DNA of 64,000 nucleotides from Mycolicibacterium sp. P9-22 (GCF_008329585.1 NZ_NPKP01000006.1:335966-399965), one strand, 5' to 3'; shown: positions 27,349 to 35,800, counted from the first letter of the stretch. The notes: a model not told the origin generated them from the letters alone. Program-made: numbers and translations.

Positions 27349-27639
27349 TCAGCGCACGGGTTGTTCCATCTCGTCGACCACGAGCAGTCTGCCGCAGCGT
27401 GCCTCGTTCTCGATGGACTCGTCGAGAGTCGAACACGCGATCAGCAATCCCCTGCTCCCATGTGCGGACAAGGCATCGGCGCTGCGCCGCTGACGGCATC
27501 GCGCGAGCGCATCGGCCGTCCATTGCACGCTCTTCTGCTGCCAGCTTCCTTTGCGGGCCAGCACTTCCGCACCACACGATCGACAAGCCACCGGTGTCAT
27601 CGCCAGTTCCGACAGCCGATTGTCGGGCCGCACGCTCAC
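27349..27639 (-). CDS. Small CxxC protein coupled to KshA
   Basis: A protein of 96 residues whose ATG overlaps the kshA stop (ATGA at 27636-27639), so it is co-translated with KshA. It begins MSVRPDNRLSELAMTP and continues with CRSCGAEV, a CxxC pair, then GSWQQKSVQWT and two more cysteines (IACS, ARCG). A zinc- or iron-sulfur-binding accessory is possible. I recall similar small proteins annotated as ferredoxin-like next to actinobacterial Rieske oxygenases, but the classical ferredoxin cysteine spacing is not present. Function is not assigned. Confidence 0.8.
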   Translation of the reverse strand: MSVRPDNRLSELAMTPVACRSCGAEVLARKGSWQQKSVQWTADALARCRQRRSADALSAHGSRGLLIACSTLDESIENEARCGRLLVVDEMEQPVR

Positions 27640-28778
27640 CCCGCACTCGTGGTCGTTGTTGTCGACCGCGCCGCCATGATCTCCTCGACCTCTCTCGACC
27701 AGATACCATTGGGTCGAGTCGTGTCGATCTCCGACTCGAAGCGGTCGACCATGTCGGGTGTGACCTCGTCGACGTCGACGTAGAACTGCTCATACCAGCG
27801 CCGCAGCTGGTAGATGGGGCCATCCTCTTCGCAGAGCAGCGGATTGTCGATGCGCGCTTTGTTCTTCCAGATCACCACGTCCTGCTCGAAACCCATCTTC
27901 ACGAAATCGCCCAACTCGATCGCCGCCCGGGTGGCCGCCTCGTCGGACAGACCGGCCGCCTTTTTCACGATGATCCCGTATTGCAGTACGAAAGAATGCT
28001 CGTCGATCGGGTAGTGGCAGTTGATCAGGACCGTGTGCTGATCGCCTTCTTCGTAGTGATAGGTCAGGTCATCGATCATGAAGGACGGTCCCCAATACGA
28101 TGCGACGGAGCTTCCGCCCAGCGATTTGGTGACGTCTTTGAGGTCCGCCCGGACCCCGGTGCTCATGTATTGCGTTGCCACGTGGCCCTCGAAGATGTTC
28201 TTGAAATGGGTCGGCAACGATCCGTGGATGTAGAAGAAGTGCGCCATGTCGACGACGTTGTCGACCACTTCGCGACAGTTGGTGTTGACCACCGTGCTGT
28301 ACCAGTGCCAATCTGTCCACTCGTCGCTGCTCGCGCCCTCGATGCGTGGAATGGTCACCTCGGCCGGCGGCGGCTTACGCTCCGGGTCGTTCCAGACGAA
28401 CAACAGACCATCCTGTTCCAGAGTCGTCCAGGTGGCGGTACGCGCCAGTCGTGGCACCCGCTTGCTGTACGGAACCGCCTTGCATCGGCCGTCACCGCCC
28501 CAGCGCCAGTCATGGAACGGACATGCGATTTCGTTACCCTTGACCTCACCCTGACTCAGGTCCCCGCCCATATGCCGGCAATAGCCGTCCAGGACGTTGA
28601 CTTTGCCGTCTTCACCGCGGAAGACCACCAGCTTCTGGCCGAATGCGTTGATCGCATGCGGTCGGCCGTCACCGAGGTCTTTGATCAATCCAAGACAGTG
28701 CCAGCCGCGGGCGAACCTGGTGGGGACTTCGCCGGCTTCGATGAGCCGCACTTCTTCACTCGAGGGCTGTAGCGTCAT
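27636..28778 (-). CDS. kshA: 3-ketosteroid 9alpha-hydroxylase oxygenase (KshA)
   Basis: A Rieske non-heme iron oxygenase of 380 residues. The Rieske cluster ligands are Cys67-x-His69 and Cys86-xx-His89 (CRHMGGDL and CPFHDW). The catalytic iron site is in NVVDMAHFFYIHG, with His180 and His185. Length and the segment VNTNCREVVDNVVDMAHFFY fit KshA, which hydroxylates C9 of 3-ketosteroids and opens ring B together with KstD. Electrons would come from KshB (4595). It is divergent from the KstD gene at 28880, with the cluster motif midway. Other KshA paralogues act on bile-acid or side-chain-bearing substrates, so specificity is open. Confidence 0.9.
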   Translation of the reverse strand: MTLQPSSEEVRLIEAGEVPTRFARGWHCLGLIKDLGDGRPHAINAFGQKLVVFRGEDGKVNVLDGYCRHMGGDLSQGEVKGNEIACPFHDWRWGGDGRCKAVPYSKRVPRLARTATWTTLEQDGLLFVWNDPERKPPPAEVTIPRIEGASSDEWTDWHWYSTVVNTNCREVVDNVVDMAHFFYIHGSLPTHFKNIFEGHVATQYMSTGVRADLKDVTKSLGGSSVASYWGPSFMIDDLTYHYEEGDQHTVLINCHYPIDEHSFVLQYGIIVKKAAGLSDEAATRAAIELGDFVKMGFEQDVVIWKNKARIDNPLLCEEDGPIYQLRRWYEQFYVDVDEVTPDMVDRFESEIDTTRPNGIWSREVEEIMAARSTTTTTSAG

Positions 28779-28818
28779 GTAGCCGTTCTAACAGCGCCCG
28801 GGGGTAGCCGGCACGAGA

Positions 28819-28847
28819 TGTTCCGCTGATCAGGACATGGGATGCCG
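28819..28847. promoter_or_regulatory. Shared cluster motif, copy F
   Basis: TGTTCCGCTGATCAGGACAT lies about 40 bp from both the kshA start (28778) and the KstD start (28880). It is the most palindromic copy: TGTyC, a GCTGATC centre, and GGACA. Confidence 0.6.
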
Positions 28848-28879
28848 CGTTGGCGGCCAACAACTTAACGTCGCCATCC

Positions 28880-30583
28880 GTGACGACTGCGCTTTCGACG
28901 ACGATTCCAGCGGGCCTGCCCATCCGCGACGTGACGGTGGATCTGCTGGTGGTGGGCTCCGGCACCGGACTGGCCGCCGCGCTGGCCGCCCACGACCAGG
29001 GCCTGACGGCGCTGATCATCGAGAAGGCGCCCACTGTCGGAGGCTCGACGGCCCGGTCCGGCGGCGCGTTGTGGCTGCCTGCCAGCACCGTGCTCGACCG
29101 CGAAGGGGGCGGCGATACGGTCGAGCGCGCGCGCACCTACCTCGATGCCGTCGTGGACGGCACCGCCCCGGCAGAGCGCTCGGCAGCCTTCCTCGCCAAC
29201 GTCAATGCCACTGTGGATCTACTACGTCGGATGACCCCGATGAAGTTGTTCTGGGCCAAGGGCTATGCCGACTACCACCCCGAGTCGGCCGGCGGTAGCG
29301 CGGCGGGTCGGACCTGCGAGTGCCGCCCGCTTGACCTCCACGTGCTCGGCGAATACCGAGACCGGTTGCAACCCGGACTCCTGGAGGTGGACTTCCCGAT
29401 GCCGGCCACGGGCGCCGACTACAAGTGGCTCAACTTGGTGGCACGCCTGCCGCGTAGGGGCTTGCCCATCGTCATCAAACGCCTGGGTCAGGGTCTCGCC
29501 GGACTGCTGCTCGGCCGTCACTACACGGCCGGTGGGCAAGCGTTGGCCGCCGGACTCTTTTCCGGTGTCTTGACGGCGGGCATCCCGATCTGGACCTCCA
29601 GCAAACTCGCCCAACTGACCACCGTGGGCGGCCGTGTCACCGGTGCTGTCGTGGATGTGGCCGGAGTCGAGGTCACGATCACCGCCCGACGGGGCGTCGT
29701 TCTGGCAGCCGGTGGCTTCGACCACAACATGGACATGCGGTGGAAGTTCCAGTCGGAGCGCCTCACCGAGAACCAGAGCTTGGGCGTCCAGACCAATACC
29801 GGAGACGCCATCCAGATTGCGCAGGAAAGCGGCGCTGCAACAGATTTGATGGACCAATCGTGGTGGTTTCCAGCCGTGGCACCCCTGCCCGACGGTGAGC
29901 CGGCGGTACTGCTGGCCGAGCGCTCCCTGCCCGGTTCGTTGATCGTCGACCAGGCCGGCCGCCGATTCGTGAACGAGGCCGCGGACTACATGTCCTTCGG
30001 GCAGTGTCTGCTGAACCGGGAACGTGCGGGAGATGCGATCGAGACGATGTGGATGATCTTCGATCAGAAGTACCGCAACAGCTATGTGTTCGCCGCCGAG
30101 TTGTACCCCCGGATGCCGATCCCGACGGCATGGTACGAAGCCGGGATCGCTCATCGCGCCGACAACTTTCACGAACTCGCCTCCAAAATCGGGGTCGACG
30201 GACACACCTTCGAATCGACGATGCGCTTGTACAACGAAAGCGCCAGTGCAGGAATTGATTTCGAATTTGACCGCGGCGCCAGTGCCTACGACCGATACTA
30301 TGGCGACCCCACCGTCACCCCCAATCCGAACCTGCGCCCGCTGGAGCGTGGACCGTTCTACGCCGTGAAGATGGTTCTCAGCGACCTCGGCACATGCGGC
30401 GGGCTGCGGACCGATGATCGAGCCCGGGTGCTCGGCCAGGACGGCGCAGCAATCGGCGGGCTGTATGCCATCGGCAATACCGCCGCCAATGCTTTCGGAG
30501 CGACCTACCCCGGTGCCGGAGCCACTATCGCGCAGGGCTTGGTCTACGGCTACATCGCCGCGCGTGACGCTGCTGCCGGCTGA
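28880..30583 (+). CDS. kstD: 3-ketosteroid Delta1-dehydrogenase (KstD)
   Basis: A flavoprotein of 567 residues from the GTG at 28880. FAD motif VVGSGTGLAAAL, then GGSTARSGGALWLP, match KstD. The C-terminal region ERGPFYAVKMVLSDLGTCGG keeps the tyrosine of the GPFYA segment that aligns, by eye, with the catalytic Tyr487 of Rhodococcus erythropolis KstD1. GLYAIGNTAANAF and YPGAGATIAQGL complete the FAD site. It introduces the 1,2 double bond into 3-ketosteroids. With KshA it would open ring B. The TTG at 28850 is an alternative start but would leave less room to the motif. Confidence 0.88.
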   Translation: MTTALSTTIPAGLPIRDVTVDLLVVGSGTGLAAALAAHDQGLTALIIEKAPTVGGSTARSGGALWLPASTVLDREGGGDTVERARTYLDAVVDGTAPAERSAAFLANVNATVDLLRRMTPMKLFWAKGYADYHPESAGGSAAGRTCECRPLDLHVLGEYRDRLQPGLLEVDFPMPATGADYKWLNLVARLPRRGLPIVIKRLGQGLAGLLLGRHYTAGGQALAAGLFSGVLTAGIPIWTSSKLAQLTTVGGRVTGAVVDVAGVEVTITARRGVVLAAGGFDHNMDMRWKFQSERLTENQSLGVQTNTGDAIQIAQESGAATDLMDQSWWFPAVAPLPDGEPAVLLAERSLPGSLIVDQAGRRFVNEAADYMSFGQCLLNRERAGDAIETMWMIFDQKYRNSYVFAAELYPRMPIPTAWYEAGIAHRADNFHELASKIGVDGHTFESTMRLYNESASAGIDFEFDRGASAYDRYYGDPTVTPNPNLRPLERGPFYAVKMVLSDLGTCGGLRTDDRARVLGQDGAAIGGLYAIGNTAANAFGATYPGAGATIAQGLVYGYIAARDAAAG

Positions 30584-30597
30584 TCCCGCGGTCAACG

Positions 30598-31263
30598 TCA
30601 CTCATCGGCGTCGGCCTGCCTCTCGACCTCGTGCCAGCTGTCCTGGGCGGGCCAGGGTGCTGTCTGGTCGTCGAGCTTGGCGGCATGGAAGACAGCTTCA
30701 GCTTCGTCCAGCTCTTTGATCATCTTCAACGCCAGTTCACGTTCGTTGGCGTAGTAACGTTCCGCCCACTGTAACGCCAGGTGGGCGTAGGCCCAGGCGG
30801 GCTCGACCTTTGACCACTTCGCATCCTTGGCAGCCTGCCGGTGCATTTTCTCGGCGTAGTCCACGTGCTCCTGCAGCAACTCCCGCAGCTGGCTCGGGTT
30901 CGTCAGGTGCCCGAAGGTCACCCGCAACAGCGCATTGTGCTTCAGCGTCGGGGGCTCGACGGGCGCTTCGTTCACCCACGCCGTCGCGGCCTCGTTACCC
31001 GCGTCGGTGATCTTGTACAGCCTGCGGCTGCGGGCACCGCTGCCGGCCTCTACCCGGGACGTCACCAGTCCGAGCCGCTCGAGCTTCTTCAGATCGGAAT
31101 AGATCTGACTGTATGCGGGGCTTCCGTAGAAGTACCGCAAGCTCCAATCTATCCATTTGCGCAGGTCGTATCCGGTGAGCTCCTGGTTGTACGTCAGCAT
31201 GCCCAGCAACGCCCAGCTGGTCGCAGCAAGGATCGGTTTGTCCGTGCTCGCCGCGTCACTCAT
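30598..31263 (-). CDS. PadR-family transcriptional regulator
   Basis: A protein of 221 residues with a winged helix (ATSWALLGMLTYNQELTGYDLRKWI, then GSPAYSQIYSDLKKLERLGLV and the RRLYKITDAG wing) and a C-terminal Vir_act_alpha_C-like helical dimerisation domain. PadR proteins are usually repressors responding to phenolic compounds. It is divergent from the flavin-reductase gene at 31363. Its own start is next to a GTTAAC palindrome (31272-31277), and the cluster motif lies between. It may fine-tune the phenol-stage genes 31363-33997. Confidence 0.92.
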   Translation of the reverse strand: MSDAASTDKPILAATSWALLGMLTYNQELTGYDLRKWIDWSLRYFYGSPAYSQIYSDLKKLERLGLVTSRVEAGSGARSRRLYKITDAGNEAATAWVNEAPVEPPTLKHNALLRVTFGHLTNPSQLRELLQEHVDYAEKMHRQAAKDAKWSKVEPAWAYAHLALQWAERYYANERELALKMIKELDEAEAVFHAAKLDDQTAPWPAQDSWHEVERQADADE

Positions 31264-31303
31264 TAGGTGATGTTAACAATTGCCCGGTGTGCGGCGGACA
31301 ATC

Positions 31304-31327
31304 ATCGCCGCTGGCCGGGACACCGGG
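31304..31327. promoter_or_regulatory. Shared cluster motif, copy G
   Basis: ATCGCCGCTGGCCGGGACAC, with CGGG following, lies about 40 bp from the padR (31263) and flavin-reductase (31363) starts. Confidence 0.5.
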
Positions 31328-31362
31328 TTGCCCCCGGTCATCAGCGACCCGAAGCTGATTGC

Positions 31363-31875
31363 ATGACATCCCATGCTGATACCAGTGAGCTGTTAGTACC
31401 CGATTCGGCCACAATGCGGTCAGTACTCGGCCACTTCTGTACCGGGATCACGGTGATCACCGGGGTCGATGGCGACCGCCCCCTGGGGTTCGCCTGCCAG
31501 TCGGTCACATCGGTCTCCCTGGACCCGCCGTACGTATCTTTCTGTCCCGCCCGCACCTCGACCAGTTGGCAGCCCATCCGCCGTTCGGGACGGATCTGTA
31601 TCAATGTGCTGGCCCACCACCAACACGAAGTGTGCAGCCGTTTCGCGACGAGTGGCGGAGACAAGTTCGCCGGACTCGAGTGGACCGCCGGCAGCAACGG
31701 CGCCCCCGTTCTCGCCGGCACGCTCGCCACGATCGAGGCAGAGGTCGTTGCCGAGCACGACGCCGGCGACCACACCATCGTCGTCAGCCATGTCACCGGT
31801 TTACGCGCGCACGCCGATCAGCGACCGCTGTTGTTCTATCGCGGCGGTTATGGAGAATTCGGTAGCGGCCGTTGA
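31363..31875 (+). CDS. HsaB-like flavin reductase
   Basis: A protein of 170 residues of the flavin reductase domain family (FCTGITVITGV, GFACQSVTSVSLDPPYVSF, then FAGLEW and GGYGEF). It reduces free FMN or FAD with NAD(P)H and hands it to a two-component hydroxylase, most likely the HsaA-like enzyme at 5775. The ATG at 31363 is used because the frame upstream crosses the motif and lacks a ribosome-binding site. The stop overlaps the thioesterase TTG start (TTGA). Confidence 0.9.
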   Translation: MTSHADTSELLVPDSATMRSVLGHFCTGITVITGVDGDRPLGFACQSVTSVSLDPPYVSFCPARTSTSWQPIRRSGRICINVLAHHQHEVCSRFATSGGDKFAGLEWTAGSNGAPVLAGTLATIEAEVVAEHDAGDHTIVVSHVTGLRAHADQRPLLFYRGGYGEFGSGR

Positions 31876-32459
31876 CCTCCGGCTGCGATGACCCGTTCGT
31901 TTCATTGACGCGCTCGGTGCGCCGATTGCTGGACGTGACGATTCGCACCGAGGTCCACTCGACGGTGGTCGCCGTAGCGCAGTCACACGTGGATGCCGCC
32001 GTTGGCTTGCTCAGTCAGGACTTGATGCCCGGTTCCTTCGGCATCCACCGGACGAGGGACGGCCAGACCAGCATGCCGGGCAATGTACTGATCGGCGAAC
32101 GTAATCCAGTGGCCCCGCCGCTGGTACTACATCACGAGCCGGACGGTTCGGTGTGGAGCGAGTTCACGCTGGGTGCCGCGTACGAAGGGCCGGCTGGTCA
32201 CGTGCACGGCGGTGTCTGCGCCCTCATCCTTGATCACGTTCTCGGCGCGCCGGTCCACCAGCCGGGCAAGCCCGCCTACACCGGGACTTTGACGCTCCGA
32301 TACGTGCGGGGCACTCCGCTGGGAGCGCTTCGGGCGTGCGCGAGCGTGGATCGGACCGAGGGCGCCAAGACCTTCACCGTTGGTCACATCGCCGATGACC
32401 AAGGAATTACCGTTCACGCTGAAGGCGTGTTCATCTTCCCCAAGAAGGCAGGATCATGA
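31872..32459 (+). CDS. PaaI-type hot-dog thioesterase
   Basis: A protein of 195 residues with the hot-dog active-site helix GHVHGGVCALILDHVLG, typical of the PaaI/4HBT thioesterase family, and the strands YTGTLTLRYVRGTPLG. It should hydrolyse an acyl-CoA, possibly rescuing CoA from dead-end products. Start TTG at 31872 gives a 4-base overlap with the flavin reductase. Its stop overlaps the next ATG (ATGA), so the three genes form a tight unit. Confidence 0.9.
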   Translation: MTSGCDDPFVSLTRSVRRLLDVTIRTEVHSTVVAVAQSHVDAAVGLLSQDLMPGSFGIHRTRDGQTSMPGNVLIGERNPVAPPLVLHHEPDGSVWSEFTLGAAYEGPAGHVHGGVCALILDHVLGAPVHQPGKPAYTGTLTLRYVRGTPLGALRACASVDRTEGAKTFTVGHIADDQGITVHAEGVFIFPKKAGS

Positions 32460-33997
32460 CGCGCTGGGATGAAGAGACCGACGTGCTGGTAGCCGGGTCT
32501 GGCGGAGGCCTCACCGGCGCGTATACCGCTGCTCGCGAGGGTCTTTCGGTCGTCGTGGCCGAGGCGTCCGATGAGTTCGGGGGGACTACCGCGTACTCCG
32601 GTGGCGGCGGAATGTGGTTCCCCTGCAATCCCGTGTTGCGCCGGGCCGGCTTCCAGGACTCACTAGATGACGCCATGGAGTACTTCCATGCCGTGGTCGG
32701 CGACCGCACGCCGGTGGAACTACAGCGCGCCTACGTGTACGGCGGCGCCAGACTCATCGAGTACTTCGAAGCTGACCAACACTTCTCGTTCACACCGCTT
32801 CCCTGGCCGGACTATTACGGACTGGCGCCGCACGCCAGACTCGACGGCGGCCGGCACACCGTGCCCGAACCCCTGAACGCCGCTGCGCTCGGAGCACTCG
32901 GCGACAACGTCCGCGGTCCACTCGATTACGAACGGCTGGGATACGACAGACCTGACACACTCAGTGGCGGACGGGCGCTGATTGGACGGCTGTTGACTGC
33001 GGTCACCGCGTATCCGTCTGCATCGCTGCGACTCGGCTGTGCCGTCGAGGATCTGGTGGTCGAATCGGGCGTGGTGACCGGTGCGGTGGTCAATGATCGG
33101 GGTACTCGTCGCACCGTCCGCACACGCCGCGGAGTTCTGCTGGCCGCCGGAGGATTCGAACACAACGCGGCGTTACGCGAGCAGCACGGGGTACCGGGAC
33201 GAGCCACCGACAGCATGGGCGCTCCGGCCAACATGGGTCTGGCGCTGGAGGCCGGCATCCGTGCGGGCGCTGCCGTCGACCTGATGGATCAGGCATGGTG
33301 GTCTCCCGGCCTCACCCACCCCGATGGCCGCTCCGCGTTCGCGCTGTGGTTCACCGGCGGCATCTTCGTCAACCGGGATGGTCGGCGTTTCGTCAATGAG
33401 TCCGCACCCTACGATCGAATCGGGCGGGTGATCATCGACGAGCTGGCCGGCGGGTCATTGGAGCTGCCGTACTGGATGATCTATGACGATCGGGAAGGCC
33501 CTGTGCCACCGGTGAAAGCGACCAATGTCTCGATGGTCGACACGGAAAAGTACATCGAGGCCGGCTTGTGGCACACCGCGCCATCCCTGCCCCAACTGGC
33601 GGAGAAGATCGGCGTCGACCCCGACAACCTGGTGGCCACAGTGCAACGGTTCAATACCTTCGCCGACTCCGGCGTGGATGACGATTTCCACCGCGGCGAC
33701 GAAGGGTATGACCGAGCCTTCTCCGGCGGACTGTCACCCATGGTGCCGATCGAGGACGGCCCGTTCCATGCGGCGGCATTCGGGTTGTCCGATCTCGGCA
33801 CCAAGGGCGGGCTGGTGACCAACTCGCACGGTCAGGTGATCGACACGTCGGGAGCACCGATCCGCGGACTCTATGCCGCCGGAAACACCATGGCTGCCGT
33901 CAGCGGCACCGCCTACCCCGGCGGGGGAATACCGATCGGTGCATCCATGCTCTTCAGCCATTTGGCTGCGCTGCACATGGCGGTGCTGTCGTCGTGA
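32456..33997 (+). CDS. KstD-like FAD dehydrogenase with GPFHA active-site variant
   Basis: A protein of 513 residues with the FAD motif VAGSGGGLTGAYTA, GGTTAYSGGGMWFP and C-terminal GLYAAGNTMAAVSGTAYPGGG, clearly KstD-family. In the segment aligned to the catalytic tyrosine, this protein reads DGPFHAAAFGLSDLGTKGG, with His where the KstD at 28880 has Tyr. It may therefore desaturate a different position (for example Delta4) or a modified substrate. It is the last gene of the 31363-33997 unit. ATG at 32456 overlaps the thioesterase stop. Confidence 0.88.
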   Translation: MTRWDEETDVLVAGSGGGLTGAYTAAREGLSVVVAEASDEFGGTTAYSGGGGMWFPCNPVLRRAGFQDSLDDAMEYFHAVVGDRTPVELQRAYVYGGARLIEYFEADQHFSFTPLPWPDYYGLAPHARLDGGRHTVPEPLNAAALGALGDNVRGPLDYERLGYDRPDTLSGGRALIGRLLTAVTAYPSASLRLGCAVEDLVVESGVVTGAVVNDRGTRRTVRTRRGVLLAAGGFEHNAALREQHGVPGRATDSMGAPANMGLALEAGIRAGAAVDLMDQAWWSPGLTHPDGRSAFALWFTGGIFVNRDGRRFVNESAPYDRIGRVIIDELAGGSLELPYWMIYDDREGPVPPVKATNVSMVDTEKYIEAGLWHTAPSLPQLAEKIGVDPDNLVATVQRFNTFADSGVDDDFHRGDEGYDRAFSGGLSPMVPIEDGPFHAAAFGLSDLGTKGGLVTNSHGQVIDTSGAPIRGLYAAGNTMAAVSGTAYPGGGIPIGASMLFSHLAALHMAVLSS

Positions 33998-34156
33998 GCC
34001 CGCTTGCTCACCGAGACGGGGGCGAGCGTGCCATCAGGTCTTGCCGCGACCGGAGTCGGTCAGCCACACCGTCCCCGGACGCGGCCTAGACCTGACCTGG
34101 TCTCGGTTTTCGAGTCCGGACGACATCGACCGCCACAGGCGCCGTCTGCGTTGGCT

Positions 34157-35041
34157 TCAGGCTGGCGTAGGAACCCGATACTGGCGTCCCAACACGGTTT
34201 CTGGAGCGCGTGATGCGGGTTCGTCGAAGTCCGGGCTTGTGCAGAATCCGAGGGCGAAGTTGCCCATCGTGTAACCCAACAGGTCGGCGAGCTCGGGATC
34301 GAGATCCTTCGCGACATCTGGCGGGCACGAGAGGAACTGGTTCTCTTCTTGACGCAGCCACGCCAGAGAGTAGGTGATATTCATACCGATCCGCGGGCCG
34401 CTGGAACGGTTCTCGGAACCGGCGTGTATCACCGACCCGGTGTACAAAATGACTGAACCACGGGGCATTTCGGCTTGCACGCATTCCGCCGGTTGCGCCT
34501 GGCGGTCGGCCTCTGAGCCGTCGAAGTCCCACCGATGACTGCCCGGAGCAACTGTGGTAGCTCCGTTCTCGCTCGTGAAGTCCGTCAAGGCAAAGATCGC
34601 GTTGAACTGGGGCTCGATACGGCGAGGCAGGCCGCCTGCGCCTTCGAAGCCGCTGCCCCGGCCACCCCAGACGAACCGATCACGGTGTAGGGGCTGCGCC
34701 GCCTGACCGGGAAGGATAGTGATGATTTGGGTCAAGTTGAGCTGAATGCGTTCGGTGAAGGGGCCCAGCACCGCTTTGGCCGCGCCTAGCACAAGAGGGT
34801 GCAGAACGACCGGTCGGACAGCGGGACTTTGCGCGACGAGGCCACCAGTGCGCTTGGTCTTACGCCCAGCCCATTCATCGCCACTCGGTTGGGTCCGGTC
34901 GATGAGCGGCATCAGTTCCACGTCGAGGCCCGCCAGTGTCTCCGCCGAGAGGGCATCCCGGATGATGCAGGCGCCATCCCTCTCAATCGCGGCAATAATG
35001 TCGTCGACGCCGCAGTCGGGCCCCAAGGTCTCCAGGTTCAT
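34157..35041 (-). CDS. Phytanoyl-CoA dioxygenase (PhyH)-family protein
   Basis: A protein of 294 residues of the Fe(II)/2-oxoglutarate PhyH family. Iron ligands are His119-x-Asp121 (PLHRDRF) and His206 (VIHAGSEN); Arg217 (RIGMNITY) is the likely 2-oxoglutarate anchor. The ATG at 35041 has a GAGGA site 7 bp upstream. It resembles the dioxygenase at 52631 in length and in the segment LRQEENQFLS versus VRQEENQYLS. Members hydroxylate or demethylate small organic substrates. No catabolic partner is adjacent, so the substrate is unknown. Confidence 0.9.
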   Translation of the reverse strand: MNLETLGPDCGVDDIIAAIERDGACIIRDALSAETLAGLDVELMPLIDRTQPSGDEWAGRKTKRTGGLVAQSPAVRPVVLHPLVLGAAKAVLGPFTERIQLNLTQIITILPGQAAQPLHRDRFVWGGRGSGFEGAGGLPRRIEPQFNAIFALTDFTSENGATTVAPGSHRWDFDGSEADRQAQPAECVQAEMPRGSVILYTGSVIHAGSENRSSGPRIGMNITYSLAWLRQEENQFLSCPPDVAKDLDPELADLLGYTMGNFALGFCTSPDFDEPASRAPETVLGRQYRVPTPA

Positions 35042-35092
35042 GCGAGTCCTCACTTATCGGTGTTGTGCTGGTCAGTCGGCCAGGAGTGTTTT

Positions 35093-35154
35093 CGGTCTGT
35101 CGCAGCAGTCGATCGCTACTTGTCGTGCCGGCGATTGTCAGCAGAGACAGACCG
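35093..35154. promoter_or_regulatory. Long-spaced inverted repeat upstream of the PhyH gene
   Basis: CGGTCTGTC (35093-35101) and GACAGACCG (35146-35154) are exact reverse complements, 44 nt apart. They sit 50-110 bp upstream of the PhyH start at 35041, as two half-sites of a looping or dimer operator might. The stretch from here to 35436 shows no gene. Confidence 0.4.
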
Positions 35155-35436
35155 CCGACGTCGTCGACCCGTGTCTCCCACGTTAAGGCGCAGTCGTCAG
35201 CCGCGCGCTGGGGAAGACCACCCAATGGGAGACATCTCATTGCCGTTCAACGCGGGTCCGCTCGATGGGCCCAGCTCGCAAGATGTGAGAACGGAGAATG
35301 AGTCAAACCCCTTACCACAACCAGCAGGCGGAACCGCTACCTCGGACACGGCAAGAAGCGCGACCGACTCCACGCCTGCCGTGCGGACGTTCGGCAAGCA
35401 CCCTCACTGGCAGCTGCGTGTCCCGCAGGTCGCGGT

Positions 35437-35800
35437 TCACCCCGGCATGTTCTCCCGTTGCCAGCGTCGCACATGGTCGTTCTGCGCCAGCCGGTCGCGG
35501 CGTACCTGTGACTCCGGACGTTCGGGCTGATCGCCGGGGCGGGGTGCGAGCCGAAATCCGGTGTACACGACTTTGCGTTCGGCGCTTACCGGCGGCATGC
35601 TTCGGTGCACAGTGCAGGTGCAGTGCACTGTGATGTCGCCGGTGGCCGTCGGCAGGTCGATGTTTGGCATGTGCAGCCGACCGTGTCGGTTCGGATCAAC
35701 ATCGGCCCGCTGCGAGCCTGCCACCACCCCGATCTGGCCGTTGGCCGGCCCGGTCCCGGAGCCCGAGATGCCCACCACCAGGGCGCAGCAATCACGACTG
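35437..35800 (-). pseudogene. C-terminal remnant of a PhyH-family dioxygenase
   Basis: The minus-strand frame reads GISGSGTGPANGQIGVVAGSQ, then GDITVHCTCTVHRSMPP and VVYTGFRLAPRPGDQ before a natural stop at 35437. The segments resemble the C-terminal beta-strands and distal iron His of PhyH-family proteins. The N-terminal half with the HxD motif is not found upstream in any frame, so the gene is truncated. About 113 codons remain open. It differs from both intact PhyH genes of the window. Confidence 0.6.

Noticed and set aside
27399..28772. A 457-codon open frame on the plus strand opposite kshA
   Set aside because: It is antisense to a gene with intact Rieske and iron-site motifs, has no recognisable domain, and such frames are common in high-GC DNA.
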